Origin: Candidatus Uhrbacteria bacterium
GTDB taxonomy: Bacteria > Patescibacteriota > Patescibacteriia > 2-12-FULL-60-25
Assembly (NCBI GenBank): GCA_016203535.1
Contig: JACQMO010000019.1
Span: 1-64,000 of the forward strand
Direction: 5' to 3'
Length of the DNA: 64,000 nt
Shown here: positions 26,341 to 43,458 of the stretch, piece after piece
Layout of the letters: each line of letters starts with the position of its first letter
How positions within the stretch are numbered: position 1 is the first letter of the stretch
The notes under the pieces: generated by a model
Databases searched by the model: none
Told to the model about the DNA's origin: nothing
The model's input: only the letters and a program-made list of their open reading frames with translations
Translations under genes and position numbers: made by a program

Positions 26341-26955
26341 ATGAAAAATCCCTACCAGATCACATCTGAAACGCCGTCCTCGTGGCTTGTCCCGGTGGTC
26401 ATCGAGAAAACCCAGTATGGCGAACGTTCCTATGATATCTACTCGCGGCTATTGAAAGACCGGATCATCATGCTGGGAACGGCGATCAACGACGAAGTGG
26501 CCAATATCATCGTGGCGCAGATCCTCTTTCTCGAAAGCCAGGACAAGACGAAAGACATCAAGTTGTATGTGAACTCGCCGGGCGGATCGGTGACCGCTGG
26601 GCTCGCGATTTACGACACCATGCAGCACGTGAGCTGCGACGTTTCGACGATCTGCATGGGCATGGCCGCCTCGATGGGCGCGATCCTGCTCGCCGGGGGC
26701 GCAAAAGGCAAACGCTTCGCCCTGCCGAACTCGGAAATCATGATCCACCAGCCGCTCGGCGGGATGGAAGGCCAGGCGACCGACATCAAAATTCACGCCG
26801 AACGCATCCTCCAGATGCGCGAACAGCTGAACAAGATTATGCAAAAACACTCCGGCCAAAATTTGAAAAAAATCGAAGCCGACACCGAACGCGACAACTT
26901 CATGCTGCCGAAGGAAGCGCTGGAATACGGATTGATCGACAAGATCATCGGATAA
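26341..26955 (+). CDS. clpP: ATP-dependent Clp protease proteolytic subunit
   Basis: The 204-residue protein has the Ser-His-Asp triad of ClpP: Ser111 in GMAASMG, His136 in IMIHQPLGG and Asp181 in [25 protein letters not shown] at about 76-92 is the oxyanion and head-domain region. ClpP forms a double heptamer that degrades proteins fed by ClpX or ClpC. Length and every core motif are standard. It is a single-gene unit with its own promoter and a very strong terminator. Confidence 0.97.
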   Translation: MKNPYQITSETPSSWLVPVVIEKTQYGERSYDIYSRLLKDRIIMLGTAINDEVANIIVAQILFLESQDKTKDIKLYVNSPGGSVTAGLAIYDTMQHVSCDVSTICMGMAASMGAILLAGGAKGKRFALPNSEIMIHQPLGGMEGQATDIKIHAERILQMREQLNKIMQKHSGQNLKKIEADTERDNFMLPKEALEYGLIDKIIG

Positions 26956-26977
26956 CGATCGAGGATCATTATCCAAA

Positions 26978-27015
26978 ACCCATCAAAATGATCCGATCGG
27001 ATCATTTTGATGGGT
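26978..27015. terminator. Bidirectional terminator between clpP and gyrA
   Basis: A perfect 17-bp inverted repeat with a GATC loop sits between convergent genes. TTTTTTT follows within about 10 bases on the plus strand and TTTT directly on the minus strand. It is the strongest simple hairpin in the window. Confidence 0.85.
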
Positions 27016-27030
27016 GCGATTATTCTTTTT

Positions 27031-29568
<2,538 letters not shown>

Positions 29569-29572
29569 AGGT

Positions 29573-30100
29573 TCAGTTTGCGGATTCGGTTGACGTCGGC
29601 TGGAACAGATCCTCTCGGGTGGATGTTGCCGCGGTTGAGGTCGCCTGCAGACCCTCGGCGACGCGGTTCAGAAGCTCGTCCTGTTCCTTCAGCGCATTCA
29701 GCCGTTCGGAAATGGCTTCGATGTCATCGGCGATGCCCCCGGCTTTTTTTCCGGCGTCATTCAAGGAGGCGCCGAGATCCTTCCCGCCCTGTTTTAGGGC
29801 CTCGATGGCCGGATCCGGAGCGCTCGCCCACGAACGGCGAATTTCCGTCCCAAGACCGTAGGCCCAGACGCCCACGACGAACATGATGCTCACCGTGATC
29901 CCGATCCACATGCTGACGCGCGCCTGACGGTCGAGCGGCTGGCGGGCTTCGGCGTGCGCGAGGATGAGTTGGCGCTTTTCGTCGGGAGAAATGAGGCGGG
30001 ACGTCGGGGTGAACCTCGGCGTCGGCGCGGACTCCGCAACGCCGCCCCGTGGTCGAACGGATCTTGCTTTTGGCTTTTGGCTTTTGGCTTTTGGCTTCAT
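29573..30100 (-). CDS. Single-pass membrane protein with C-terminal coiled coil, unknown function
   Basis: The 175-residue protein has a basic Lys/Pro/Ala N-terminus from a short nucleotide repeat (AAAGCCAAAAGCC type). A cytoplasmic linker, a membrane helix at about 64-84 ([19 protein letters not shown]), a helical stretch with likely coiled coil ([21 protein letters not shown]) and a Ser/Thr-rich tail follow. It starts two bases after the MBL-fold gene and ends four bases before gyrA. I do not recognise a family; an envelope or cell-division scaffold role is only a guess. Confidence 0.65.
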   Translation of the reverse strand: MKPKAKSQKPKARSVRPRGGVAESAPTPRFTPTSRLISPDEKRQLILAHAEARQPLDRQARVSMWIGITVSIMFVVGVWAYGLGTEIRRSWASAPDPAIEALKQGGKDLGASLNDAGKKAGGIADDIEAISERLNALKEQDELLNRVAEGLQATSTAATSTREDLFQPTSTESAN

Positions 30101-30102
30101 AT

Positions 30103-30747
30103 TTACGCTCGTTCGAGAACGACGATCTTCATCTCATCCGTGGGCAAATCTTTCTTGATGATCTTGAGCTTTGGAGCGTCTTCGCGTTTGCAACCGCCGA
30201 GCTGTTTGCAGAAGACGTCAACGGACGCGAGCTTAGCTTTGAGTCCGGGGATGTCGTAGGAAAGCGGGATGACGAGGCGCGGCTCGATTTCGGCGATGAC
30301 GTCGGACGCTTTTTTGGAATCAAGCGTCTCTCCGCCGCCGACAGGAAGGAGCAGGATGTCGATGTCGCCAAGCTGCTCGACTTCATAGGACGTGAGTTGG
30401 CGATTCAGCTGGCCGAGAAACGCAAGCGACATCCCTTCGGCGTCGAAACGGTAAATCACATTGCGAAGCTTCTCCGTTTCCGCCGACGGATCTTGGATTC
30501 CGCGCACGAACATCCCCTTCACCTCATATTCTCCCGGATCGGAAATGATGAACGGTTTTCCCTCGACGGCATCGAGGGGGAAGCGCGAGCGGTCCTGATG
30601 CGAAAGGACGAGAAGGTCGGGCGCGAGCGTTCGCGGGAAACGCAGGCCGGTGTCGTTCGGATAGGGATCGGTGAGGAGGGTTGAGGCCGTATCGGCGAAC
30701 TTCGCTTCGATCCGAATGGAGGACAATCCGTGCCAAAAAAGCTGCAT
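30103..30747 (-). CDS. MBL-fold (COG2220/UlaG-like) protein with metal ligands lost
   Basis: The 214-residue protein follows the small MBL-fold plan: MQLFWHGLSSIRI at the start, DLLVLSHQD at about 45-53, GKPFIISDPGEYEVKGM, FLGQLNRQLT, LLLPVGGG and RLVIPLSY. The usual zinc ligands are missing. The HxHxDH motif is only SHQDRS, the LGDLGH histidine is replaced in LGQLNR, and the PMHY histidine is Ser in PLSY. It is probably a non-catalytic binding protein. The start is 21 codons inside the longest frame, where the family normally begins, 28 bases after the expected transcript start. Confidence 0.75.
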   Translation of the reverse strand: MQLFWHGLSSIRIEAKFADTASTLLTDPYPNDTGLRFPRTLAPDLLVLSHQDRSRFPLDAVEGKPFIISDPGEYEVKGMFVRGIQDPSAETEKLRNVIYRFDAEGMSLAFLGQLNRQLTSYEVEQLGDIDILLLPVGGGETLDSKKASDVIAEIEPRLVIPLSYDIPGLKAKLASVDVFCKQLGGCKREDAPKLKIIKKDLPTDEMKIVVLERA

Positions 30748-30781
30748 AAATGGGGAGATCTGGAGGGTCTGAAGTGGGCAA

Positions 30782-30790
30782 AGTGTAGCA
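30782..30790 (-). promoter_or_regulatory. Extended -10 promoter of the MBL-fold/gyrA operon
   Basis: TGC precedes TACACT (30782-30787) on the minus strand, with TTGTTT 17 bases further upstream. Start would be near 30775. No terminator or other promoter lies before gyrA, so gyrA likely depends on it. Confidence 0.5.
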
Positions 30791-30863
30791 CGCAAAAAGA
30801 GGGAAAACAACAGAATACCGACGGGTCAAACAGAATTGACAAACCGGTCATTTTCTGCCCCTA

Positions 30864-30907
30864 ACCGCACCCCGCGATCCGACAAGGATCGCTCTCTCGG
30901 ATGCGGT
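30864..30907. other. Two-tier hairpin between galT and the MBL-fold gene
   Basis: An inner 7-bp stem (GCGATCC/GGATCGC) is nested in an outer 6-bp stem (ACCGCA/TGCGGT). On the plus strand CTTTGTTT follows; on the minus strand no T-run follows. It may end galT transcription weakly, or terminate a plus-strand transcript, but no plus-strand gene is here. Confidence 0.4.
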
Positions 30908-30916
30908 CTTTGTTTA

Positions 30917-31813
30917 TTAGGCCATTCGATATTCTCTCGCCGCGATCTCGGCCGGGACGGGGTTCACGGAGATTCCGGCGTCGAGCTCGAATCCGCCCCA
31001 GATGTTCGCGCGCGGGACGAAACGGATCTCGAACGGCTCATCGCGCTCGTCGAGCACGTCGTGAAAAAAGAAGTTGTATGAATATTTCCGCCTCTTCATG
31101 AGCGGCAGAAGCGCGTGGATCGCTCGTGCCAGAGACCGGCGTTCGGCCGGTGTCGTTTTCGTGATGTTGTCCACGCGGCGCTTCGGAAGGATCCGGACTT
31201 CATAGGCGAATCGGGCCGCCGGGTTGGCGAATGCGAACACGTGCCGGTCGGAGTAGATGAGCCGTTCTTCAGAAGCCAGGCACAACGCATGTTCGTGGCT
31301 CGTCATTCCAAGGCGCTTCAACGCGCGTTTGCGTCGCGCGGCCTCGTCGCGCAACCGGTCGGGCACGAATGAGACGGCGAAAATCTGGGAATGCGGATGT
31401 GGCTGGGATGCTCCGGCAGCAGCGCCTTCATTCTTGAACGCCTGAAGATACTGAACCGTCCGATCCTTGCGGAGAATCGTGAACCGTTCTGTGAATGCGT
31501 CCAGAAGCGCCGCGATCCGCGCCGGCGACGAATCGCAAAACGGCATGACGCGCGACCCTTCAATGATAATTTCCTGCCGACCCCGAATCCCGACGTGTTG
31601 ATGAAACACCGGAAAAATATTTTGGATGACCGACATCCGGTTTTCACCGCGACCATACGACGCGATCAACCGGTCAGCCGGGATGCGGGACGGCGCGAAC
31701 ACGTCCCCCTGTCGTTTGGCGCGGCCGTCCGGCCGATTCCGCCGCACCGGTGCCACGATCACCCAATCGCCGGTGATCTCATCTTGGAGGAGGTGGGAGC
31801 CGTCGGTCGCCAT
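30917..31813 (-). CDS. galT: Galactose-1-phosphate uridylyltransferase family protein
   Basis: The 298-residue protein starts with ITGDWVIVAPVRRNRP and has the HIT-type active site GASQPHPHSQ at about 132-141. In GalT the second His of HPH is uridylylated during exchange of UDP-glucose and galactose-1-phosphate. FFHD near 246 and the C-terminal strand around FELDAGISVNPV match the second half of the fold. It is somewhat shorter than E. coli GalT (348). The start is chosen at ATG 31813, four bases after ruvC; a TACAAT -10 lies six bases before it, so it may also have a leaderless promoter. With ugd it points to UDP-sugar use for envelope glycans. Confidence 0.8.
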   Translation of the reverse strand: MATDGSHLLQDEITGDWVIVAPVRRNRPDGRAKRQGDVFAPSRIPADRLIASYGRGENRMSVIQNIFPVFHQHVGIRGRQEIIIEGSRVMPFCDSSPARIAALLDAFTERFTILRKDRTVQYLQAFKNEGAAAGASQPHPHSQIFAVSFVPDRLRDEAARRKRALKRLGMTSHEHALCLASEERLIYSDRHVFAFANPAARFAYEVRILPKRRVDNITKTTPAERRSLARAIHALLPLMKRRKYSYNFFFHDVLDERDEPFEIRFVPRANIWGGFELDAGISVNPVPAEIAAREYRMA

Positions 31814-31817
31814 ACTT

Positions 31818-32315
31818 CTATTGTACCCGGCTCTGCGTCTTCCACATATATCCACCCACGATCGCGAGGGCGAGCGCATCCGACGCATCATCCAATTTCG
31901 GCGCGGTCGTGAGTTTCAACAGCCGCACGACCATTTCCTGCACCTGTTTCTTGTCCGCGCCGCCCCATCCGGCGATTCCTTGTTTTACCTGGTTCGGCGT
32001 CAGCTCGACGAGCGGAACGCCGGCATCGGCCACGGCGAGCAACATCACCCCGCGCGCCATCCCGACCTTCATGGCGGTCCGCGCGTTCGTCTGGAAAAAC
32101 AGCGACTCCACGGACGCGCACTGCGGCTGAAACCGACGGATCGCTTCCATGAGATCATTCCGTACGACCTGAAGCCGCGCGGAAAAATCCTCCTCTTTTG
32201 CCGTCTCGATCACGTCATGCCATACGTACGCCGCGTCGTTTCCGGAAATATCCACCACGCCAAGACCCGTCCGGCCGAACCCGGGATCAATGCCGAGGAT
32301 ACGAAGAAGCGCCAT
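31818..32315 (-). CDS. ruvC: Holliday junction resolvase RuvC
   Basis: The 165-residue protein has the four acidic residues expected: Asp10 in LGIDPGFGRTG, Glu in SVESLFF (about 70), and the DDASDALALA pair near 142-145. QVKQGIAGWGGADKKQVQ matches the conserved DNA-binding segment. RuvC cuts Holliday junctions made by RecA with RuvAB. Length is normal. It lies eight bases after rpoC, an unusual but workable operon position. Confidence 0.93.
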   Translation of the reverse strand: MALLRILGIDPGFGRTGLGVVDISGNDAAYVWHDVIETAKEEDFSARLQVVRNDLMEAIRRFQPQCASVESLFFQTNARTAMKVGMARGVMLLAVADAGVPLVELTPNQVKQGIAGWGGADKKQVQEMVVRLLKLTTAPKLDDASDALALAIVGGYMWKTQSRVQ

Positions 32316-32323
32316 TTTACTTT

Positions 32324-36253
<3,930 letters not shown>

Positions 36254-36264
36254 AGGTCGTCAGG

Positions 36265-39726
<3,462 letters not shown>

Positions 39727-39901
39727 TCCCTCTTCCTCCCTCCCATCAGACCGTGGGAACGGACCGAACGGGCGGTTTCCCAGGCGATGACGAGACGGCT
39801 CCGGCAGCGGTCGGAGCGCAGAAGGAAGAGCGTGTGTGATTGATGGAAATCGAGGAGCGGCGACGCGGCCCTGTCTTCGGACAGGCGTCCGAGACACGAA
39901 A

Positions 39902-39970
39902 ACCCACTATAACGAGATGCTAGTGGGTCTTCCTGCCTCCGGTATTTACTTGAGCATTTGGCCTAAATAC
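39902..39970 (-). promoter_or_regulatory. Two hairpins in the rpoB leader, one attenuator-like
   Basis: In the leader a 7-bp stem (39942-39948 with 39964-39970) is followed by an 8-bp stem (39902-39909 with 39921-39928). The second ends in TTTT on the minus strand and could act as a weak terminator before rpoB. A further 6-bp stem lies at 39870-39885. No ribosomal-protein binding site was recognised. Confidence 0.5.
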
Positions 39971-39997
39971 TCGATTACGACGCGACGTTGTGGCCGG

Positions 39998-40026
39998 ATT
40001 TTGCCACGTTGCAAAAGCCCTGTCAA
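39998..40026 (-). promoter_or_regulatory. rpoBC promoter
   Basis: TTGACA (40021-40026) and CAAAAT (39998-40003) are 17 bases apart on the minus strand. Start would be near 39991. Confidence 0.7.
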
Positions 40027-40138
40027 GAGCGAAAAACGGGGGAAGATTGGATGCCTGAAAACCAACATTCTGTCAAAATGGCTCAACAAAGCCAAAATTT
40101 TTTGGCTAATATAAGCCCTAATTTACCGCCAACTACTC

Positions 40139-40167
40139 TTGACAAAGCCATAGATTTGTGATATTGT
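40139..40167 (+). promoter_or_regulatory. Strong plus-strand promoter opening the accessory island
   Basis: TTGACA (40139-40144) and TATTGT (40162-40167) are 17 bases apart, preceded by AT-rich DNA with the inverted repeat AGCCAAA/TTTGGCT (40091-40108). Confidence 0.7.
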
Positions 40168-40173
40168 GTTTTG

Positions 40174-40348
40174 TTCTGGAATGAAAAGGACATTTCAGAA
40201 CGGCACCTCTACAACGTTTTCCACCGTCTCGATTGAGGAGAATCGAGGCCCATCCGTATAACACTCGATCAAACGCTCGTATTTTAGGAGTGTGTATATT
40301 TCGATGCGCCATATTTTCCAGAAATCGGGACCCCATGGGTCCTTTTTT
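40174..40348 (+). ncRNA. Short terminated transcript, structured leader or small RNA
   Basis: From the promoter at 40139 the RNA would run about 175 bases to a strong terminator (GGACCC/GGGTCC, 40328-40342, then six T). It can fold into three more hairpins: GTTCTG/CAGAAC at the 5-prime end, CTCGATT/AATCGAG near 40230, and ACACTC/GAGTGT near 40265-40295. It may be a free small RNA or an attenuated leader for the genes downstream. It also contains the 26-codon frame at 40181-40261. Confidence 0.5.
40181..40261 (+). CDS. Possible 26-residue peptide beginning like ribosomal protein bL34
   Basis: ATG lies 14 bases after the -10 element. The frame starts MKRTFQ, the same six residues that open many bL34 proteins, but the rest is unrelated to the basic bL34 body. 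It ends with TAA at 40259-40261. It could be a leader peptide, a remnant in which only the start of rpmH was carried along, or chance. CTGGA directly before ATG is a poor ribosome site. Confidence 0.25.
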   Translation: MKRTFQNGTSTTFSTVSIEENRGPSV

Positions 40349-40358
40349 CTTCGTTGCC

Positions 40359-40400
40359 CCGACAGACGTGGAGGAGGAACCCGCGGCGCCCCGAACACGG
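40359..40400 (+). repeat. Degenerate repeated coding motif, copy A (with copies at 40894-40935 and near 41695-41715)
   Basis: The three places share GAYGTGGAGGAG. In the same frame copies A and B encode PTDVEEEPAAPRTR and PSDVEESSPAVRTR, ten or so of fourteen residues alike. Copy C encodes IDVEESGFSKSD. None lies in a convincing complete gene, so they look like decayed or duplicated pieces of one gene. Copies A and C each follow a promoter and a short 5-prime hairpin. Confidence 0.4.
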
Positions 40401-40549
40401 ATCGCGTCGCGGACAGCTCGCTGAAATCATCGCCCCCGGTTCGTACTGGGGACGCATGATCGGTAGGCGGCTATGGAACTGACAATGCCTCGGCATCCGT
40501 CAGCTCCCCTCTACATCCGTCGTGGCAACCAATGACGAAGGAGGGATTC

Positions 40550-40759
40550 GTGCGGAAGGAAGCGACTAGGCAGGAAGACATCCGAGGCAATGTGCGCAGC
40601 GTCATCCTGATGACGCCGGAGGAGATCGAGCGGCTGGGGTACGCGTCCTACTCGGACATGCTCCCGCAGAACGACGATTCCGAGTGGCACCCGCAGAAGC
40701 GGCTCTGGGCGAAGTTGCCCTTCGGGCGACCGAACTCCCGGCTGCGCCGGCGGCGGTAG
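40550..40759 (+). CDS. Small protein of unknown function (69 aa)
   Basis: The frame begins at GTG with AAGGAGG five bases upstream, a much better site than the ATG 18 bases earlier. The protein begins with charged residues (RKEATRQEDIRGN). It then has VRSVILMTPEEIERLGYASYSD, which looks like a folded helix-containing segment, and ends in an Arg-rich tail. I recognise no family. It is the first gene of the accessory island; no terminator or other gene follows for 447 bases. Confidence 0.5.
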   Translation: MRKEATRQEDIRGNVRSVILMTPEEIERLGYASYSDMLPQNDDSEWHPQKRLWAKLPFGRPNSRLRRRR

Positions 40760-41073
40760 GCCTCGTGCCGGAAGAGACGCTGGACACGTTCCACGCGATC
40801 TCTTCCGGCGCAGATCCGAGATCATGATCCCGATCGTGATTTCAGAACTGAATCTTGGTTGTCCTTCGAAAAGCCGGGGGACTGGTGTTTATCCCGAGCG
40901 ATGTGGAGGAGAGCTCACCTGCAGTCCGAACACGGTCGCTGCACGTGAAAGGGGTCGGAGCCCATGGCGAGCCGGATTCGTCTGGCATGCCTTGATCGTA
41001 CGACTTCGAGGACACGGGACGTCTAACGTCCTACGTCCCCTTCACATCGGTCGGGAGAACATTCCGTCCATTC
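40760..41073 (+). other. Intergenic stretch without a convincing gene
   Basis: No frame here combines a ribosome site with protein-like composition. The only items seen are copy B of the PSDVEESSPAVRTR-type motif (40894-40935), in an open stretch running from about 40851 to 40995 without a good start codon. A short inverted repeat is near 41018-41034 (GGACGT..ACGTCC). It may be a decayed gene. Confidence 0.4.
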
Positions 41074-41171
41074 GGCAACGCCAGCAGGCGAACTGGCACC
41101 GCGCCCAAACGGCGACGGTGAAACCACTCCTGGAACACGGGAGAATGAGGGTTCGAATCCCTCCTTTGCCG
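41074..41171 (+). other. tRNA-like sequence with canonical T-arm and acceptor end
   Basis: At the 3-prime end GAGGG-TTCGAAT-CCCTC (41147-41163) is a perfect T-arm, followed by CTTTGCC and G. The 5-prime GGCAACG (41074-41080) pairs with CTTTGCC at six of seven positions. A 4-bp D-like stem (CCAG/CTGG) and a variable-arm-like stem (CTCC/GGAG) are present, as in class II tRNAs with G73 (Ser type). The anticodon arm is not normal: it is an 8-pair stem with a bulge and a 5-base loop, and no CCA is encoded. A decayed tRNA, or the 3-prime half of a tRNA left by integration, fits best. Confidence 0.4.
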
Positions 41172-41206
41172 CCGATACAAACACCAACACGATCACGGAG
41201 GAAAGA

Positions 41207-41452
41207 ATGCAAATGCAACCGATCACCGACAATTCGTTCGCCGAGGCCGACCGCGTCCTCGACCAGATCATCGCCCAGCTCGACCGCGACCGCGAGCGGC
41301 AGGAGGAGGACGAATTCATGGCCAAGCTCGCCGCTCTCGAGGCCGAGAACGAGGTCTTCCTCGCCCGGCTCCACGCCGACGACGAGGACGACGGCCCGCC
41401 GACCCTGCGCTGCCCGCCGACCTGGCCCAACGAGTGCGCGATGGAGGTCTGA
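41207..41452 (+). CDS. Acidic helical protein of unknown function (81 aa)
   Basis: GGAGG lies five bases before the ATG. The protein is rich in Asp and Glu and almost wholly helical (FAEADRVLDQIIAQLDRDRE, then EFMAKLAALEAENEVFLARL), with a heptad pattern suggesting a coiled coil. It ends with a Pro/Cys tail (LRCPPTWPNECAMEV). The gene starts 36 bases after the tRNA-like sequence. A very strong hairpin follows the stop codon. No family recognised. Confidence 0.65.
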   Translation: MQMQPITDNSFAEADRVLDQIIAQLDRDRERQEEDEFMAKLAALEAENEVFLARLHADDEDDGPPTLRCPPTWPNECAMEV

Positions 41453-41477
41453 CCTCCCGCGCCTCGGCGCCTCACTC

Positions 41478-41507
41478 GCAGGAGTTCCGCTCCAACGGAA
41501 CTCCTGC
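41478..41507 (+). other. 12-bp perfect hairpin after the 81-residue gene
   Basis: GCAGGAGTTCCG (41478-41489) pairs fully with CGGAACTCCTGC (41496-41507) around a 6-base loop. No T-run follows, so a role in RNA stability or processing, or as a protein site, is more likely than simple termination. Confidence 0.7.
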
Positions 41508-41639
41508 ACGCTCACAGGTTCTGAAGCACAATTCGCTTGAGAACCTCTGTCGACTCATGACATACCCGACTCTCCCCGTTCAACCAAGCACCTCAACACG
41601 GGCGATCGTCGGGTATTTCAATACAGTGGAAGAATCCGG

Positions 41640-41668
41640 TTGACGATCGTCAAAAATTCCGCTATTTT
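41640..41668 (+). promoter_or_regulatory. Promoter inside the accessory island
   Basis: TTGACG (41640-41645) and TATTTT (41663-41668) are 17 bases apart. The transcript would begin at a small hairpin (CCCATC/GATGGG, 41671-41685) and has a leader of about 240 bases. That leader contains copy C of the DVEES motif and no clear gene before 41913. Confidence 0.6.
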
Positions 41669-41912
41669 TTCCCATCCCAGATGGGAACGTCGTCCGAATC
41701 GACGTGGAGGAGAGCGGGTTCTCGAAGAGCGACCGCTCCGCTTCCGGACTCCGGCCATTCGGCTGGACTTCGCAAGACGGAGCGACACCCTTCGGGCCCG
41801 GCGGCTCGTCGGTTGGTGCATACCAGACGTCGAGCCTCGCCTCCAGATCGTTTCGGAAGAACCGAGACCGGCGCGCAAGCGCTTGCGGCACCTTCGACAC
41901 GGTGAAACGAAC

Positions 41913-42134
41913 GTGAAACAGTTTTTCGCGGTTCTGGGAATCGTGTGCTTCATCATCGTCATTCTGAGCTACGGAAAGGAGGCCTACCTCGTCGCGGCGA
42001 TTTCCGCCGTGCTGGCGTTCGGCTTCCTCTTCGCGAGCGAATACATCACCCGCCTGACCCCCAAACAGGCGGGGCTCGCGGCGGCAAACGAGGTCCTGGC
42101 ACGAAAACGCCACGACCTACACACCCACCACTAG
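41913..42134 (+). CDS. Small membrane protein, two transmembrane helices (73 aa)
   Basis: The likely start is GTG 41913, giving KQFFAVLGIVCFIIVILSYG (first helix). YLVAAISAVLAFGFLFASEYI (second helix, around residues 24-44) and a basic cytoplasmic tail ending in RHDLHTHH follow. The frame is open far upstream, but the upstream part looks like noise. The ribosome site is weak (GGTGA). The short helical hairpin could be a holin-like, toxin-like or membrane-sensor protein; nothing decides this. The next gene starts 10 bases on. Confidence 0.5.
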   Translation: MKQFFAVLGIVCFIIVILSYGKEAYLVAAISAVLAFGFLFASEYITRLTPKQAGLAAANEVLARKRHDLHTHH

Positions 42135-42144
42135 GAGGAAATGG

Positions 42145-42672
42145 ATGGCACGATATAGATCCCTGTTCGACACGGTGATCTCGGGCGTCGCAACGGACGA
42201 CATGGTCGGTCCGACGCGGGCGCGACGGTCGGAATGCGGCGTGTGGAGGCAGGTCTCGGAAGAGATCCTGCAGGAAGCGGCCGAGCCGACGGAGGAAGAC
42301 GACGAGGATCTCCTCGATCTCTTCTACCAGAGCGACGCGGAGGAAGACGACCCTCCGAGCCGCGACACGGAAGAGGACTTGGGACTCCATTCCGTTGTGT
42401 CCGTTGTGCGCCTCGAAAAGCGACGCCACGAGCTCCGAGAGGAGATCGCATGGCGCGGCCGCGTGATCGAGCATCTGCGCGAATGCCGGACGGAGCACGC
42501 GCTCCAGGAAGCGGTCCGCGCACAGACCCGCGACCGCGACGAGTTGGAACGGATCGATGTCCAGCTGCGGAACGCGCGGATCCTGCGCCCGCCGCAGATC
42601 GTCTTCACGGACGACCCGCTGCCGGCGACCTCCGCGGCGCTTCTGCCGCCTCGGAACGGGAAGCCGAACTAG
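42145..42672 (+). CDS. Acidic, coiled-coil protein of unknown function (175 aa)
   Basis: AGGAGG lies six bases before the ATG. The first half has a long acidic run (PTEEDDEDLLDLFYQSDAEE near 48-68). The middle is a predicted coiled coil (VVRLEKRRHELREEIAW, then ERIDVQLRNARIL). The end is Pro-rich. Two very stable hairpins follow. No domain recognised. Charge pattern and coiled coil resemble the next protein, so the two may interact. Confidence 0.65.
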   Translation: MARYRSLFDTVISGVATDDMVGPTRARRSECGVWRQVSEEILQEAAEPTEEDDEDLLDLFYQSDAEEDDPPSRDTEEDLGLHSVVSVVRLEKRRHELREEIAWRGRVIEHLRECRTEHALQEAVRAQTRDRDELERIDVQLRNARILRPPQIVFTDDPLPATSAALLPPRNGKPN

Positions 42673-42692
42673 CAGCACGTCTCACCTTTCTT

Positions 42693-42759
42693 GAGCCCTC
42701 ATCGGTGATGAGGGCTCCCCGCGTCTTCCGCCGATCGATCAACGACGGAAGACGCGGGG
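42693..42759 (+). other. Two abutting perfect hairpins between accessory genes
   Basis: An 11-bp stem with a 3-base loop (42693-42703 with 42707-42717) is directly followed by a 14-bp stem with a 15-base loop (42717-42730 with 42746-42759). They share one base at 42717. No T-run follows. The next ribosome site begins 20 bases later. Confidence 0.75.
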
Positions 42760-42789
42760 AATCACCCCCGCACTTTCAAAGGAGACCGG

Positions 42790-43302
42790 ATGTCCAAGCA
42801 ACGGATCGTCATCGTCCACGTCATCCGACGGGAGACGGCCGTAGACGCGTCGCCGACGCGGGTATCCTTCGAACTGGCGGAACGCCTCCGGGACGAAGGA
42901 TTCGTGTGGCTGGAGAAACGCGCGAGCGGACTACGACTCCGTCAGCGCGTGCTCCAGGAACGCCTTGACCGCGTCGAAGAGGCGCGGGCGGTCGTCAAAA
43001 AGCAGCTCATCGAGTGCACGGCTCCGAAGACGGCGAAAACGTTCGTCGTCGCGGCTTCCGAGCACACGACGCGGCGGCTCCTGGACCGGGCGCTCCGCCG
43101 TTTCGAGACGATTTCGGCGATGCGCGAGAAGCTGCTCCGGCGGCTCGATCGGGTCGAAGGATGGCTCCGAACGCTCGACGAGGAACGACGGTCCGTCCTG
43201 CGCATGTACTTCCGGCAGATTTCGCCGCCGGACGCGCCGAAACGGTCTCGTTCCAACGTCTCGGCGGTCACCGTCCCCCGTGCGTTCGTTTCCGCTCCGT
43301 AA
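42790..43302 (+). CDS. Basic coiled-coil protein of unknown function (170 aa)
   Basis: AAGGAG lies seven bases before ATG. A short beta start (RIVIVHVIRRE) is followed by long helices: RLRQRVLQERLDRVEEARAV, then REKLLRRLDRVEGWLRTLDE at about 113-132. The end is Ser/Pro/Val-rich. Overall charge is positive, the opposite of the preceding acidic proteins. The segment RRSVLRMYFRQISPPDAPKR near 134-153 could contact nucleic acid, but no known motif is present. Confidence 0.65.
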   Translation: MSKQRIVIVHVIRRETAVDASPTRVSFELAERLRDEGFVWLEKRASGLRLRQRVLQERLDRVEEARAVVKKQLIECTAPKTAKTFVVAASEHTTRRLLDRALRRFETISAMREKLLRRLDRVEGWLRTLDEERRSVLRMYFRQISPPDAPKRSRSNVSAVTVPRAFVSAP

Positions 43303-43305
43303 CTC

Positions 43306-43458
43306 GGGGAGTCGTTCGTGCCCTCTCACGGCGACTCCCCCTCCTGCCGATCGCCTCATGCGAGGGACGCTCGGCAGGAGGACGCTGTTTCACAACGTAA
43401 TCAGGTGCCCGTCCGATGTTCGGACGCGGCGCTTCATCACCACGGGCCCTCACGGGCC
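43306..43458 (+). other. Four consecutive hairpins between accessory genes
   Basis: In 153 bases there are four perfect stems: 9 bp (43306-43314 with 43332-43340), 11 bp (43340-43350 with 43371-43381), 6 bp (43411-43416 with 43420-43425) and 5 bp (43445-43449 with 43454-43458). The last ends just before AAGGAGG of the next gene. As in the previous gap, stems 1 and 2 share a base. Confidence 0.75.

Noticed and set aside
30064..30100. Short tandem repeat GGCTTTT as a regulatory or CRISPR-like repeat
   Set aside because: It is coding, giving the Lys/Pro/Ala/Ser N-terminus of the membrane protein at 29573-30100. Units are about 11 bases with no spacers.
41074..41171. tmRNA or tRNA-Sec
   Set aside because: No tag-peptide frame and no 5-prime half with the tmRNA D-loop pattern was found nearby. 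No UCA anticodon loop is present for tRNA-Sec.
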